Below are positions 11,775 through 20,652 of a DNA stretch of 64,000 bases, piece after piece. Below the pieces are notes generated by a model, which saw only the letters and a list, made by a program, of their open reading frames with translations, was not told the DNA's origin and searched no databases. Location: NCBI GenBank assembly GCA_027922465.2, contig BQMF02000366.1:124001-188000 (forward strand), in the 5' to 3' direction. Position numbers and translations under genes: made by a program. The stretch is from Turritopsis dohrnii. Taxonomy: Eukaryota > Cnidaria > Hydrozoa > Anthoathecata > Oceaniidae. The first letter of the stretch is position 1, and every line of letters begins with the position of its first letter.

Positions 11775-13501
11775 ATGTTGAAAAGACGCATTTTATCAAA
11801 GAAGATGTGGCAAAAAGCTGTTGGAAATGAAAGGAAACCGAAAAGGTTGTCCTTAAAAACTACTAGCAATGGAGTGTACATATGCCCTGTGAAGTCATGT
11901 GAAAGCGAAGGCTTTAAAACGCAAAGAGGTTGTAGAAAACACGTTTATACAAAGCATGGTTGGTTTTACTTTTTTGACGAGAAACCTGACGTTACCACTA
12001 TATTTCCTGAATTTGCAAACGAGTATCCACTCAAAGTAAACGAAAACGAGGCTGCACTTCTTCAATGCCGATGTTTGTTAAAACATGTACTGTGGGAAAA
12101 CTGTTTTCAAAATGGCTACAAAGTCCAGGTGGAGGAGGTAAAAGTTTGTGTCAAGCGGAACAAATAACAGCCAAACTATTAAAGTATGCGAAATTCTGTT
12201 GCGATGACGTATCTATTCTCTGGGACATACCAGGATGTGTTATAGACTATTGCGTTGGATCGATTACAATGCTTTCTGACTTTGTGGATTACTTGAAGGA
12301 CACTTGGAAACTTGGTCATTCTGGAATTATTGGCTACATGAACGCCATTTCTCACACGCTTGACTTCAGAAGGAGTTATGCAATTAAAAGCGAGAATATA
12401 CCTGTATTCATTGCAGCTGAAATTTACTTAGACAGGGTAAAAAAGTGCTTAGCAAAGCAAATGAGGATTGAATGGAGTACAGTACTGAGCAAGGAATACC
12501 TTGAAACTATCAATTGTTGGGCTAGTCTGGAAGATTTACAAAATGTTATTCCTTTTCATGCCAACAAATTTTCACAGATATTGATTAACGCTAGTGATTC
12601 GAATGCCATCATTCCAGCACACGATTTATCTTTCAGCACTTCGTTTGTTGTAGCTGTACTGTTTCTAATGGTGAAAGCAAGTCGACCAATGACATATCAG
12701 TATTTAACTGTTGCAATGGTACGTGGCGTTGGAAGTGAAGGCGGTGTTATCGATCAAACAAGATTCAAAACAAATTATAAATATGGATTTGATACTCTCA
12801 TTATTTCGAAAAGACTGGTTGATATTTTGAATGGGTATATAGCTTGTATTCGGACTAGACTAAATCCTATTTGCGAGTACGTTTTGGTAACAATAAATGG
12901 AACTCAGCTGAAACAGTTAAGTGATATTTTCGGAAGAATTGTATACCAGGCTATTGGAAAGTATATAAACCCAACAAGATACAGGCAGATTATCGAAACG
13001 GAAAGCATGGGTAAACTGAACGAACGTGAGCAAGCGGCTTTATCACGTGATCAAAAGCATACATCACACGTAGCTAGAATACATTATCAAAAACTTCAAT
13101 CAACCGAAGTAGCTCGTCAGGGTCAACAGTGTATGGAAAAGCTGGTAACCATGGACAAAGAATGTACGAATAACCATCGTTTTAACGATCATTTTACGAT
13201 ATCAACTTCTAACGAACTCGACAGTAATGGAGTGGACCAAAGAAATGAACGAGTGAAATCCTGTCTTAACATTGCTTTAAACGAGAACGTATCCGCTGCA
13301 GCAGAACTAAAAGACAAAGTTATCGAACGACAGAGCAAGGTTGCATTTTCGGCTACGGAAGATTCGTTTTTGTCGTATGGTATAAAGAGATATGGTCATG
13401 GTAAATGGACATCGATTTTACGAGATCCGGAATATAGCTTTCATCCTTCAAGAAAACCGAGCACATTGATGATCAGAGCAAAGAAGTTAAATTTAATTTA
13501 A
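11775..13501 (+). pseudogene. Recombinase-like ORF of unit 1, broken by one base
   Basis: Same gene as 16433-18160: N-terminal C2H2 finger, tyrosine-recombinase-like centre and C-terminal telobox-like Myb. At about 12017-12020 unit 1 reads TTTGCAAACGAG where unit 2 reads TTTGCAACACGAG. That one-base loss shifts the frame after the zinc finger, so the coding sequence continues in a second frame (open about 12065-13501). All recombinase signatures are still present downstream, so the break appears recent or could be a sequencing error. The last 110 or so residues differ strongly from unit 2 except for the Myb domain, which is conserved. Confidence 0.85.
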
Positions 13502-13615
13502 TATATGTATTATGTCTGAAATTTATTTGAAGGTAATGCTTTGCGAAGGGGAGAACATAAAAGGGTTATGTTAGCAAATAGACCTTTCTTTTGAGTAACA
13601 AATTCTTGCACAAAG

Positions 13616-13909
13616 ATGTTCTTCAAGTTTTTCAAAGGCGTTTTAACGAACACTGGTGATATCGTTACAAAATATAAACTGAGTGAAGTAGATGAAAGTT
13701 GGTTGAAGAGCACACTTTCAGCGCGTCAGGTCACAAGACCATTGAAATTTCGAATTGCCGACATTAAAGATAGTAAAGGTCTAATGGCAAAGCTGACTTT
13801 TATAAGAAGAAAACAGAACGACGAGCTACTGCTGCACAAAAACTTAAAATATGTTGTGTTAATAAAAACATGTAAAATGCATGCAAAAGAGAAAAAACTC
13901 AAAATGTAA
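13616..13909 (+). CDS. Small basic protein, second ORF of the element (97 aa, unit 1)
   Basis: An ATG-started ORF 114 bp after the recombinase stop, on the same strand. Its paralogue in unit 2 (18252-18557) has the same length class and keeps MFF-F-K at the start, GDIV-K, GLMAKL or GIMAKL in the middle, LLLHK, and a hydrophobic YVVLIK-type strand before a lysine-rich tail. Retention of the frame and of these blocks while the DNA has diverged argues for selection on the protein. No known domain is recognised. Its place beside a recombinase suggests an accessory factor such as a directionality or DNA-binding partner, but that is inference. It could be expressed from its own start or spliced to the upstream gene. 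Confidence 0.65.
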   Translation: MFFKFFKGVLTNTGDIVTKYKLSEVDESWLKSTLSARQVTRPLKFRIADIKDSKGLMAKLTFIRRKQNDELLLHKNLKYVVLIKTCKMHAKEKKLKM

Positions 13910-14032
13910 AACAACTGCCTCCTCCTTTCCAGCCCCGAAAGATCAACTACACCGGGGAGAAAAGATATCAAATACGTAACTCATTGACTTCATTTGCTAT
14001 AAATAGCACAAAGGGACATCTCACACGCCCAT

Positions 14033-15697
14033 GTCTTGTTACATGGACCTTGTGAATTTGAATGGGCTTGTTACACGTTGAAACAGCTTGTTACATCTAG
14101 TTACATGTTGTCACACCTAGTCACAGGTTTACAAGGAATAAGTTTCATTTCCTACGTCATTTCCTATAGCGTCACATACCCCTTCACATCAGCTGATTTT
14201 TGTTACAGCTTGTTACACCTAGTTACATGTTGTTACAGCTTGCCACAGGTTTACAGGGAATAAAGTTGCTCTTCATACGTCATTCTTCACGACGTCACGT
14301 GCTTCTACATATCAGCCGACATGAATGACGCAACGGCGAGATGACGTAAGTGACCAACTTATTCTTTAGAAACCTGTGACAACGTGTAACTACATGTAAC
14401 TAGATGTAACAAGCTGTAACAAGAACCAGCTGAGAATGGCATGCATGATTTCCCTCACGTCATTTCCCCCTTTGCATCAGCTGATTTTAGTTACAGCTTG
14501 TTACATCTAGTTACATGTTGTCACAGCTTGTCACAGGTTTACAGGGGAAAAGTTAATTTTCATACGTCATTCTTCACGACGTCACATGCTTCTACATATC
14601 AGCTGACATGAACGACGCAGCGACGAGATGACGTAAGTGGCCAACTTATTCTTTAGAAACCTGTGACAACGTGTAACTACATGTAACTAGATGTAACAAG
14701 CTGTAACAAGAACCAGCTGAGAATGGCATGCATGATTTCCCTGACGTCATTTCCCCCTTTGCATCAGCTGATTTTAGTTACAGCTTGTTACATCTAGTTA
14801 CATGTTGTCACAGCTTGTCACAGGTTTACAGGGGAAAAGTTAATTTTCATACGTCATTCTTCAAGACGTCACATGCTTCTACATATCAGCTGACATGAAC
14901 GACGCAGCGAAGAGATGACGTAAGTGGCCAACTTATTCTTTAGAAACCTGTGACAATGTGTAACTACATGTAACTAGATGTAACAAGCTGTAACAAGAAC
15001 CAGCTGAGAATGGCATGCATCATTTCCCTGACGTCATTTCCCCCTTTGCATCAGCTGATTTTAGTTACAGCTTGTTACATCTAGTTACATGTTGTCACAG
15101 CTTGTCACAGGTTTACAGGGGAAAAGTTAATTTTCATACGTCATTCTTCACGACGTCACATGCTTCTACATATCAGCTGACATGAATGACGCAGCGACGA
15201 GATGACGTAAGTGGCCAACTTATTCTTTAGAAACCTGTGACAACGTGTAACTACATGTAACTACATGTAACAAGCTGTAACAAGAATCAGCTGAGAATGG
15301 TATGCATGATTTCCCTGACGTCATTTCCCCCTTCGCATCAGATGATTTTAGTTACAGCTTGTTACATCTTGTTACATGTTGTCACAGCTTGTCGCAGGTT
15401 TACAGGGGAAAAGTTAATCTTCATACGTCATTCTTCACGACGTCACATGCTTCTACATATCAGCTGACATGAATGACGCAGCGACGAGATGACGTAAGTG
15501 GCCAACTTATTCTTTAGAAACCTGTGACAAGGTGTAACTACATGTAACTACATGTAACAAGCTGTAACAAGAATCAGCTGAGAATGGCGTGCGTGATGAG
15601 GACAAAGTAAATGACTTTATGTCTTAACTTATTCCTTGGAAATGTGTGACAACGTGTAACTACATGTAACTAGATGTAACAAGCTGTAACTAGAATC
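14033..15697 (+). repeat. Array of 287-bp repeats with 10-bp-phased motifs, unit 1
   Basis: A monomer of 287 bp recurs exactly (the word TTTGCATCAGCTGATTTTAG at 14471, 14758 and 15045, with a variant at 15332), plus partial monomers at both edges. Each monomer contains five abutting 10-bp motifs (GTTACAGCTT, GTTACATCTA, GTTACATGTT, GTCACAGCTT, GTCACAGGTT). About 110 bp later it contains the inverted set (TGTGACAACG, TGTAACTACA, TGTAACTAGA, TGTAACAAGC, TGTAACAAGA). Between them lie TACGTCA, GACGTCAC and GATGACGTAAG words and CAGCTGA palindromes. It is non-coding; a 75-codon ORF here is a by-product of the repeat. Confidence 0.9.
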
Positions 15698-15772
15698 AGA
15701 TGAGAAATGAATACATGATGGCGACAACGCAGACGACGTAAACCGTTTACTTATTCAAACAAACGCAGGTAC

Positions 15773-15778
15773 AATAAA
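15773..15778 (+). terminator. Polyadenylation signal AATAAA in the unit 1 tail
   Basis: AATAAA within the strongly conserved 200-bp tail, also present at 20465-20470 in unit 2. A reasonable end signal for element transcripts, but unproven. Confidence 0.4.
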
Positions 15779-15878
15779 GTATTTAAAAGAACTTATTAAT
15801 GGTTCATCTCGGAGCAAACGAACAAGTCATGCGGATGTATTTACGTTCGACATTTTACATCTAAATTCTGTATCAAGA

Positions 15879-15930
15879 GGAACAATTTTTTTGTTTTACG
15901 ATTATATAGCGTATAAACTTATTTTGTTCC
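15879..15930. repeat. Palindromic unit junction (attP-like)
   Basis: Where unit 1 meets unit 2, inner arms GTTTTACG (15893-15900) and CGTATAAAC (15910-15918) face each other across the 9-bp spacer ATTATATAG. Outer words GGAACAA (15879-15885) and TTGTTCC (15924-15930) are placed symmetrically about the same centre. Inverted arms around a short spacer are the classic form of a tyrosine-recombinase crossover site. Each outer border of the tandem has only one of the two arm sets. Confidence 0.7.
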
Positions 15931-16432
15931 TTTGTATAAGTAAATTTGCAAAGCAATGGAGCATAAACATTTTTATCATTTGCACGTGTTCCTAATTCGT
16001 TAGTTCCTTTTGTTATAAAAGGAACAATTTCTGAGGCACTCTTGGGACCTTTAAAGTTTTTTTCAGATGCACGATGTTTTATAGAATAGAAAAGTCTTTG
16101 CAAGACCGATGTTTAATATGCTAAACGGTCTATGTTGTTCTGTATTCTGCTAACTTGCAATGTATTTGTACGGAAGGCTTTGTTCCGTTATATATGAGAC
16201 AGAATGTTCCTATTGGTGTAATTATTATAAAAATCATGCAGTCGTGTATAATACAGAACACAAGTGGAAAACCCTAAAAACTTTCTGCTGACCACTTTAA
16301 TTCGGTCTGTCAGTTTCCGCAAGTTTGCAATAAAAGAACAGCTTTTTGATTGGTCGAAATTCACACGTTTCCTAATTAAAACATTTGCATAAAAGGGATC
16401 GTCTTGATCTTCTGATTCACTACGTGACAGAG

Positions 16433-18160
16433 ATGTTGAAAAGACGCATTTTATCAAAGAAGATGTGGCAAAAAGCTGTTGGAAATGAAAGGAAACCGAA
16501 AAGGTTGTCCTTAAAAACTACTAGCAATGGAGTGTACATATGCCCTGTGAAGTCATGTGAAAGCGAAGGCTTTAAAACGCAAAGAGGTTGTAGAAAACAC
16601 GTTTATACAAAGCATGGTTGGTTTTACTTTTTTGACGAGAAACCTGACGTTACCACTATATTTCCTGAATTTGCAACACGAGTATCCACTCAAAGTAAAC
16701 GAAAACGAGGCTGCACTTCTTCAATGCCGATGTTTGTTAAAACATGTACTGTTGGAAAACTGTTTTCAAAGTGGCTACAAAGTCCAGGTGGAGGAGGTAA
16801 AAGTTTGTGTCAAGCGGAACAAGTAACAGCCAAACTATTAAAGTATGCGAAATTCTGTTGCGATGACGTATCTATTCTCTGGGACGTACCAGGATGTGTT
16901 ATAGACTATTGCGTTGGATCGATTACAATGCTTTCTGACTTTGTGGATTACTTGAAGGACACTTGGAAACTTGGTCATTCTGGAATTATTGGCTACATGA
17001 ACGCCATTCCTCACACGCTTGACTTCAGAAGGAGTAATGCAATTAAAAGCGAGAATATACCTGTATTCATTGCAGCTGAAATTTACTTAGACAGGGTAAA
17101 AAAGTGCTTAGCAAAGCAAATGAGGATTGAATGGAGTACAGTACTGAGCAAGGAATACCTTGAAACTATCAATTGTTGGGCTAGTCTGGAAGATTTACAA
17201 AATGTTATTCCTTTTCATGCCGACAAATTTTCACAGATATTGATTAACGCTAGTGATTCGAATGCCATCATTCCAGCACACGATTTATCTTTCAGCACTT
17301 CGTTTGTTGTAGCTGTACTGTTTCTAATGGTGAAAGCAAGTCGACCAATGACATATCAGTATTTGACTGTTGCAATGGTACGTGGTGTTGGAAATGAAGG
17401 CGGTGTTATCGATCAAACACGATTCAAAACAAATTATAAATATGGATTTGTTACACTCATTATTTCGAAAAGAGTTGTTGATATTTTGAATGGGTACATA
17501 GCTTGTATTCGGACTAGACTAAATCCTATTTGCGAGTACGTTTTGGTAACAAAGAATGGAACTCAGCTGAAACAGTTAAGTGATATTTTCGGAAGAATTG
17601 TTTACCAGGCTATTGGAAAGTATATAAATCCGACACGATACAGACAGATTATCGAAACGGAAAGCTTGGGTAAACTGAACGAACGTGACCAAGCGGCTTT
17701 ATCACGTGATCAAAAGCATACCTCCCACGTAGCTCGAATACACTATCAGAAACTTCAGTCAGCCGAAGTAGCACGTCAAGGGCGGCAATGTATGGAAAAG
17801 CTGACAACCATGGACCATGAATTTTCGCAAAACAGTAATTTTAACGAACGTTCTACGACATCAGTATCTATGGAGTTTAGCAAAAATGCACTGAATCAAC
17901 AAAATGAACGAGCAAACTCGGCCTCTGACGTTGCGTCAACCAAAGCATTACTCGTTGCAGACAAGACAACGGAAAGAGCTACCAAGAGGCAGTGCAAAGT
18001 ATCGTTTTCAGCTAATGAAGATTCATTTCTGTCGTACGGTTTGAAGAAATATGGCCCTGGAAAATGGACGGCGATTTTACGAGATCCCGAGTATAGTTTT
18101 CACCCTTCACGAAAACCAAGTACATTGATGATTAGGGCAAAGACAATGAAGCTGATTTGA
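16433..18160 (+). CDS. Tyrosine-recombinase-like protein with C2H2 finger and telobox-like Myb (575 aa)
   Basis: I take the ATG at 16433; the frame is open further upstream but without ATG. Residues about 34-60 hold a C2H2 finger (CPVKSC, then H-x4-H in KHVYTKH). The centre has the marks of a tyrosine recombinase: an Arg in KASRPMT after a hydrophobic helix, a Lys-containing FKTNYKYG strand, INPTRYRQIIETES as the Arg box, and QKHTSHVARIHYQK supplying His and the nucleophile Tyr. The last 50 residues, with YGPGKWTAIL and a terminal basic helix, resemble the Myb domain of telobox (TRF-like) proteins. The ORF is intronless. Family knowledge suggests strand exchange on circular element DNA; the exact family is not certain. 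Unit 1 has a frameshifted copy. Confidence 0.85.
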   Translation: MLKRRILSKKMWQKAVGNERKPKRLSLKTTSNGVYICPVKSCESEGFKTQRGCRKHVYTKHGWFYFFDEKPDVTTIFPEFATRVSTQSKRKRGCTSSMPMFVKTCTVGKLFSKWLQSPGGGGKSLCQAEQVTAKLLKYAKFCCDDVSILWDVPGCVIDYCVGSITMLSDFVDYLKDTWKLGHSGIIGYMNAIPHTLDFRRSNAIKSENIPVFIAAEIYLDRVKKCLAKQMRIEWSTVLSKEYLETINCWASLEDLQNVIPFHADKFSQILINASDSNAIIPAHDLSFSTSFVVAVLFLMVKASRPMTYQYLTVAMVRGVGNEGGVIDQTRFKTNYKYGFVTLIISKRVVDILNGYIACIRTRLNPICEYVLVTKNGTQLKQLSDIFGRIVYQAIGKYINPTRYRQIIETESLGKLNERDQAALSRDQKHTSHVARIHYQKLQSAEVARQGRQCMEKLTTMDHEFSQNSNFNERSTTSVSMEFSKNALNQQNERANSASDVASTKALLVADKTTERATKRQCKVSFSANEDSFLSYGLKKYGPGKWTAILRDPEYSFHPSRKPSTLMIRAKTMKLI

Positions 18161-18251
18161 TTTTCCATCGGTTTCATAACTATTAAACCGTTATAAAAAC
18201 AGTGAAATACAAGAATATATTCCCTTTTGCTTTTGCTGTCAGAGAAGAAAG

Positions 18252-18557
18252 ATGTTCTTTAACTTCAAGAAGTGTTTATATACAGAAAGCGGCGATATAG
18301 TGTCGAAACATCCACTTACAGAACGTGACAAGGACATCGTAAGAGATATACTAAGGACACACAAGATAAAGTCTGGTTCAACATTTAAATTTACCAATAT
18401 GTCGGATCGTACCGGAATAATGGCGAAACTGTTAGTTTTGAGAAAACAAAAATGTCAGAAGCTACTACTACACAAGGACAGTGCATATATTATAATTATT
18501 AAAAGAAACCAGACATCGTGTAAACGAAAATGTATGAATTGGAAAAATATTACATAA
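18252..18557 (+). CDS. Small basic protein, second ORF of the element (101 aa, unit 2)
   Basis: An ATG-started ORF 91 bp after the recombinase stop, preceded by TTTTGCTGTCAG, a plausible splice acceptor. It shares GDIV-K, GIMAKL, LLLHK and the IIIIK strand with its unit 1 paralogue, while roughly half the residues differ. It ends in a Lys/Arg/Cys-rich tail. No known family is recognised. Conservation of the ORF in two diverged units is the main support for its being real. Confidence 0.65.
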   Translation: MFFNFKKCLYTESGDIVSKHPLTERDKDIVRDILRTHKIKSGSTFKFTNMSDRTGIMAKLLVLRKQKCQKLLLHKDSAYIIIIKRNQTSCKRKCMNWKNIT

Positions 18558-18767
18558 ACAAGAATTGTCTTATATGTAACCACACCCTGGCAATACCACA
18601 CCGGTACTTTTAACTACAACTTTTAGTCAATCGTCCCAGTTCTATTTTTCACGTGTACCATATCTAGTGCCAGGTTGTCATACCTTTTCACAATTTTTCA
18701 AGAGATAAAGTTATCATTTACGTCATATTCCATGACGGCATCAGGTACTGCTACAAATAACATGATA

Positions 18768-20380
18768 ACTGTTACATGTAGTTACATCTAGTTACACGTT
18801 GTCACAACTAGTCACAGGTTTACAAGGAATAAGTTTCATTTCCTACGTCATTTCCTATAGCGTCACATACCCCTTCACATCAGCTGATTTTTGTTACAGC
18901 TTGTTACACCTAGTTACATGTTGTCACAGCTTGTCACAGGTTTACAGGGAATAAAGTTCCTCTTCATACGTAATTCTTCACGACGTCACATGCTTCTACA
19001 TATCAGCTGAAATATATGACGCAGCGACGAGATGACGTAAGTGGCCAACTTATTCTCTAGAAACCTGTGACAACGTGTAACTACATGTAACTACATGTAA
19101 CAAGCTGTAACAAGAATCAGCTGAGAATGGTATGCATGATTTCCCTGACGTCACATACCCCTTCACATCAGCTGATTTTAGTTACAGCTTGTTACAGCTA
19201 GTTACATGTTGTCACAGCTTGTCACAGGTTTACAGGGAATAAGTTCCTCTTCATACGTTATTCTTCACGACGTCACATGCTTCTACATATCAGCTGACAT
19301 GAATGACGCAGCGACGAGATGACGTAAGTGGCCAACTTATTCTCTAGAAACCTGTGTCAAGGTGTAACTACATGTAACTACATGTAACAAGCTGTAACAA
19401 GAACCAGCTGAGAATGGTATGCATGATTTCCCTGACGTCACATACCCCTTCACATCAGCTGATTTTAGTTGCAGCTTGTTACACCTAGTTACATGTTGTT
19501 GCAGCTTGTCACAGGTTTACAGGGAATAAGTTCCTCTTCATACGTCATTCTTCACGACGTCACATGCTTCTACATATCAGCTGACATGAATGACGCAGCG
19601 ACGAGATGACGTAAGTGGCCAACTTATTCTCTAGAAACCTGTGACAAGGTGTAACTACATGTAACTACATGTAACAAGCTGTAACAAGAATCAGCTGAGA
19701 ATGGTATGCATGATTTCCCTGACGTCACATACCCCTTCACATCAGCTGATTTTAGTTACAGCTTGTTACACCTAGTTACATGTTGTCACAGCTTGTCACA
19801 GGTTTACAGGGAATAAAGTTGCTCTTCATACGTCATTCTTCACCACGTCACGTGCTTCTACATATCAGCTGACATGAATGACGCAACGGCGAGATGACGT
19901 AAGTGGCCAACTTATTCTTTAGAAACCTGTGACAACGTGTAACTACATGTAACTAGATGTAACAAGCTGTAACAAGAACCAGCAGAGAATGGCATGCATG
20001 ATTTCCCTGACGTCATTCCCCCCTTAACATCAGCTGATTTTAGTTACAGCTTGTTACATCTTGTTACATGTTGTCACAGCTTGTCACAGGTTTACATGGG
20101 AAAAGTTAATCTTCATACGTCATTCTTCACGATGTCACATGCTTCTACATATCAGCTGAAATGAATGACGCAGCGACAAGATGACGTAAGTGACCAACTT
20201 ATTCTTTAGAAACCTGTGACAAGGTGTAACTACATGTAACTAGATGTAACAAGCTGTAACAAGAATCAGCTGAGAATGGTATGCGTGATGACGACAAAGT
20301 AAATGACGTAATATCTTCATTTATTCCTTGGAAATGTGTGACAACGTGTAACTACATGTAGCTAGATGTAACAAGCTGTA
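18768..20380 (+). repeat. Array of 287-bp repeats with 10-bp-phased motifs, unit 2
   Basis: Same monomer as in unit 1, with the CTTCACATCA word at 19161, 19448 and 19735 and a variant at 20023 (287, 287, 288 bp). Each monomer has the inverted pair of five-decamer blocks and the CRE-like TGACGT words. Sequence subtypes differ from unit 1 (CACATACCCCTTCACATCAG rather than CATTTCCCCCTTTGCATCAG) in the first monomers. The final monomers and tail match unit 1 closely. Confidence 0.9.
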
Positions 20381-20464
20381 ACTAGAATCAGATGAGAAAT
20401 GAATACATGATGGCGACAGCGCAGACGACGTAAACCGTTTACTTATTCAAACAAACGCAGGTAC

Positions 20465-20470
20465 AATAAA
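20465..20470 (+). terminator. Polyadenylation signal AATAAA in the unit 2 tail
   Basis: Counterpart of the signal at 15773-15778 in the conserved tail. Functional use is inferred only from position and conservation. Confidence 0.4.
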
Positions 20471-20592
20471 GTATTTCAAAGAACTTATTAATGGTTCATC
20501 TGGGAGCAAACGAACAAGTCATGCGGATGTATTTACGTTCGACATTTTACATCTAAATTCTGTATCAAGAGGAACAATTTTTTTGTGTTACG

Positions 20593-20598
20593 ATTATA

Positions 20599-20600
<2 letters not shown>
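20593..20600. repeat. Right core word ATTATATA (attR-like)
   Basis: Third copy of the 8-bp word, following GTGTTACG and followed directly by TTATTATT. It marks the right border of the tandem element. Confidence 0.7.

Positions 20601-20650
<50 letters not shown>
20594..20650. repeat. (ATT)n microsatellite
   Basis: About 50 bp of uninterrupted ATT units directly at the right border of unit 2. It is probably the host-side remnant of the insertion site, though expansion after insertion is also possible. Confidence 0.9.

Positions 20651-20652
<2 letters not shown>

Larger units (their letters stand above)
11243..15900 (+). mobile_element. Tyrosine-recombinase element, unit 1 (4658 bp)
   Basis: First of two head-to-tail units. 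It opens with ATTATATAGCGTATAAAC and closes ...GTTTTACG just before the same word begins unit 2. In order it holds a leader of about 530 bp, a recombinase-like ORF (frameshifted), a second small ORF, the 287-bp repeat array and a conserved 200-bp tail with a polyadenylation signal. The first 1.5 kb and the tail are almost identical to unit 2, whereas the 3' part of the recombinase ORF, the small ORF and the spacer after it are clearly diverged. Crypton-type YR elements integrate as circles without making target duplications, and the layout here fits that. Confidence 0.8.
15901..20592 (+). mobile_element. Tyrosine-recombinase element, unit 2 (4692 bp), apparently intact
   Basis: Second head-to-tail unit, from the ATTATATA at the junction to the one at 20593. 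It carries the uninterrupted recombinase ORF, the paralogous small ORF, the 287-bp array and the conserved tail. The right border abuts an (ATT)n microsatellite, and the left border of the tandem also lies in TTATT-type sequence. The pair may therefore have entered an ATT-rich site containing ATTATATA. Confidence 0.8.

Noticed and set aside
11164..11799. Minus-strand ORFs of 93 and 89 codons in the unit 1 leader, with near-identical copies at 15873-16457 in unit 2
   Set aside because: They are identical because the DNA is nearly identical, so conservation says nothing. One overlaps the start of the recombinase ORF. A divergent small gene is possible but unsupported.
14036..14263. 75-codon plus-strand ORF inside the repeat array
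   Set aside because: It is a translation of the GTTACA-type repeats (Tyr, Ser, Leu, Val strings) and is not conserved in other monomers.
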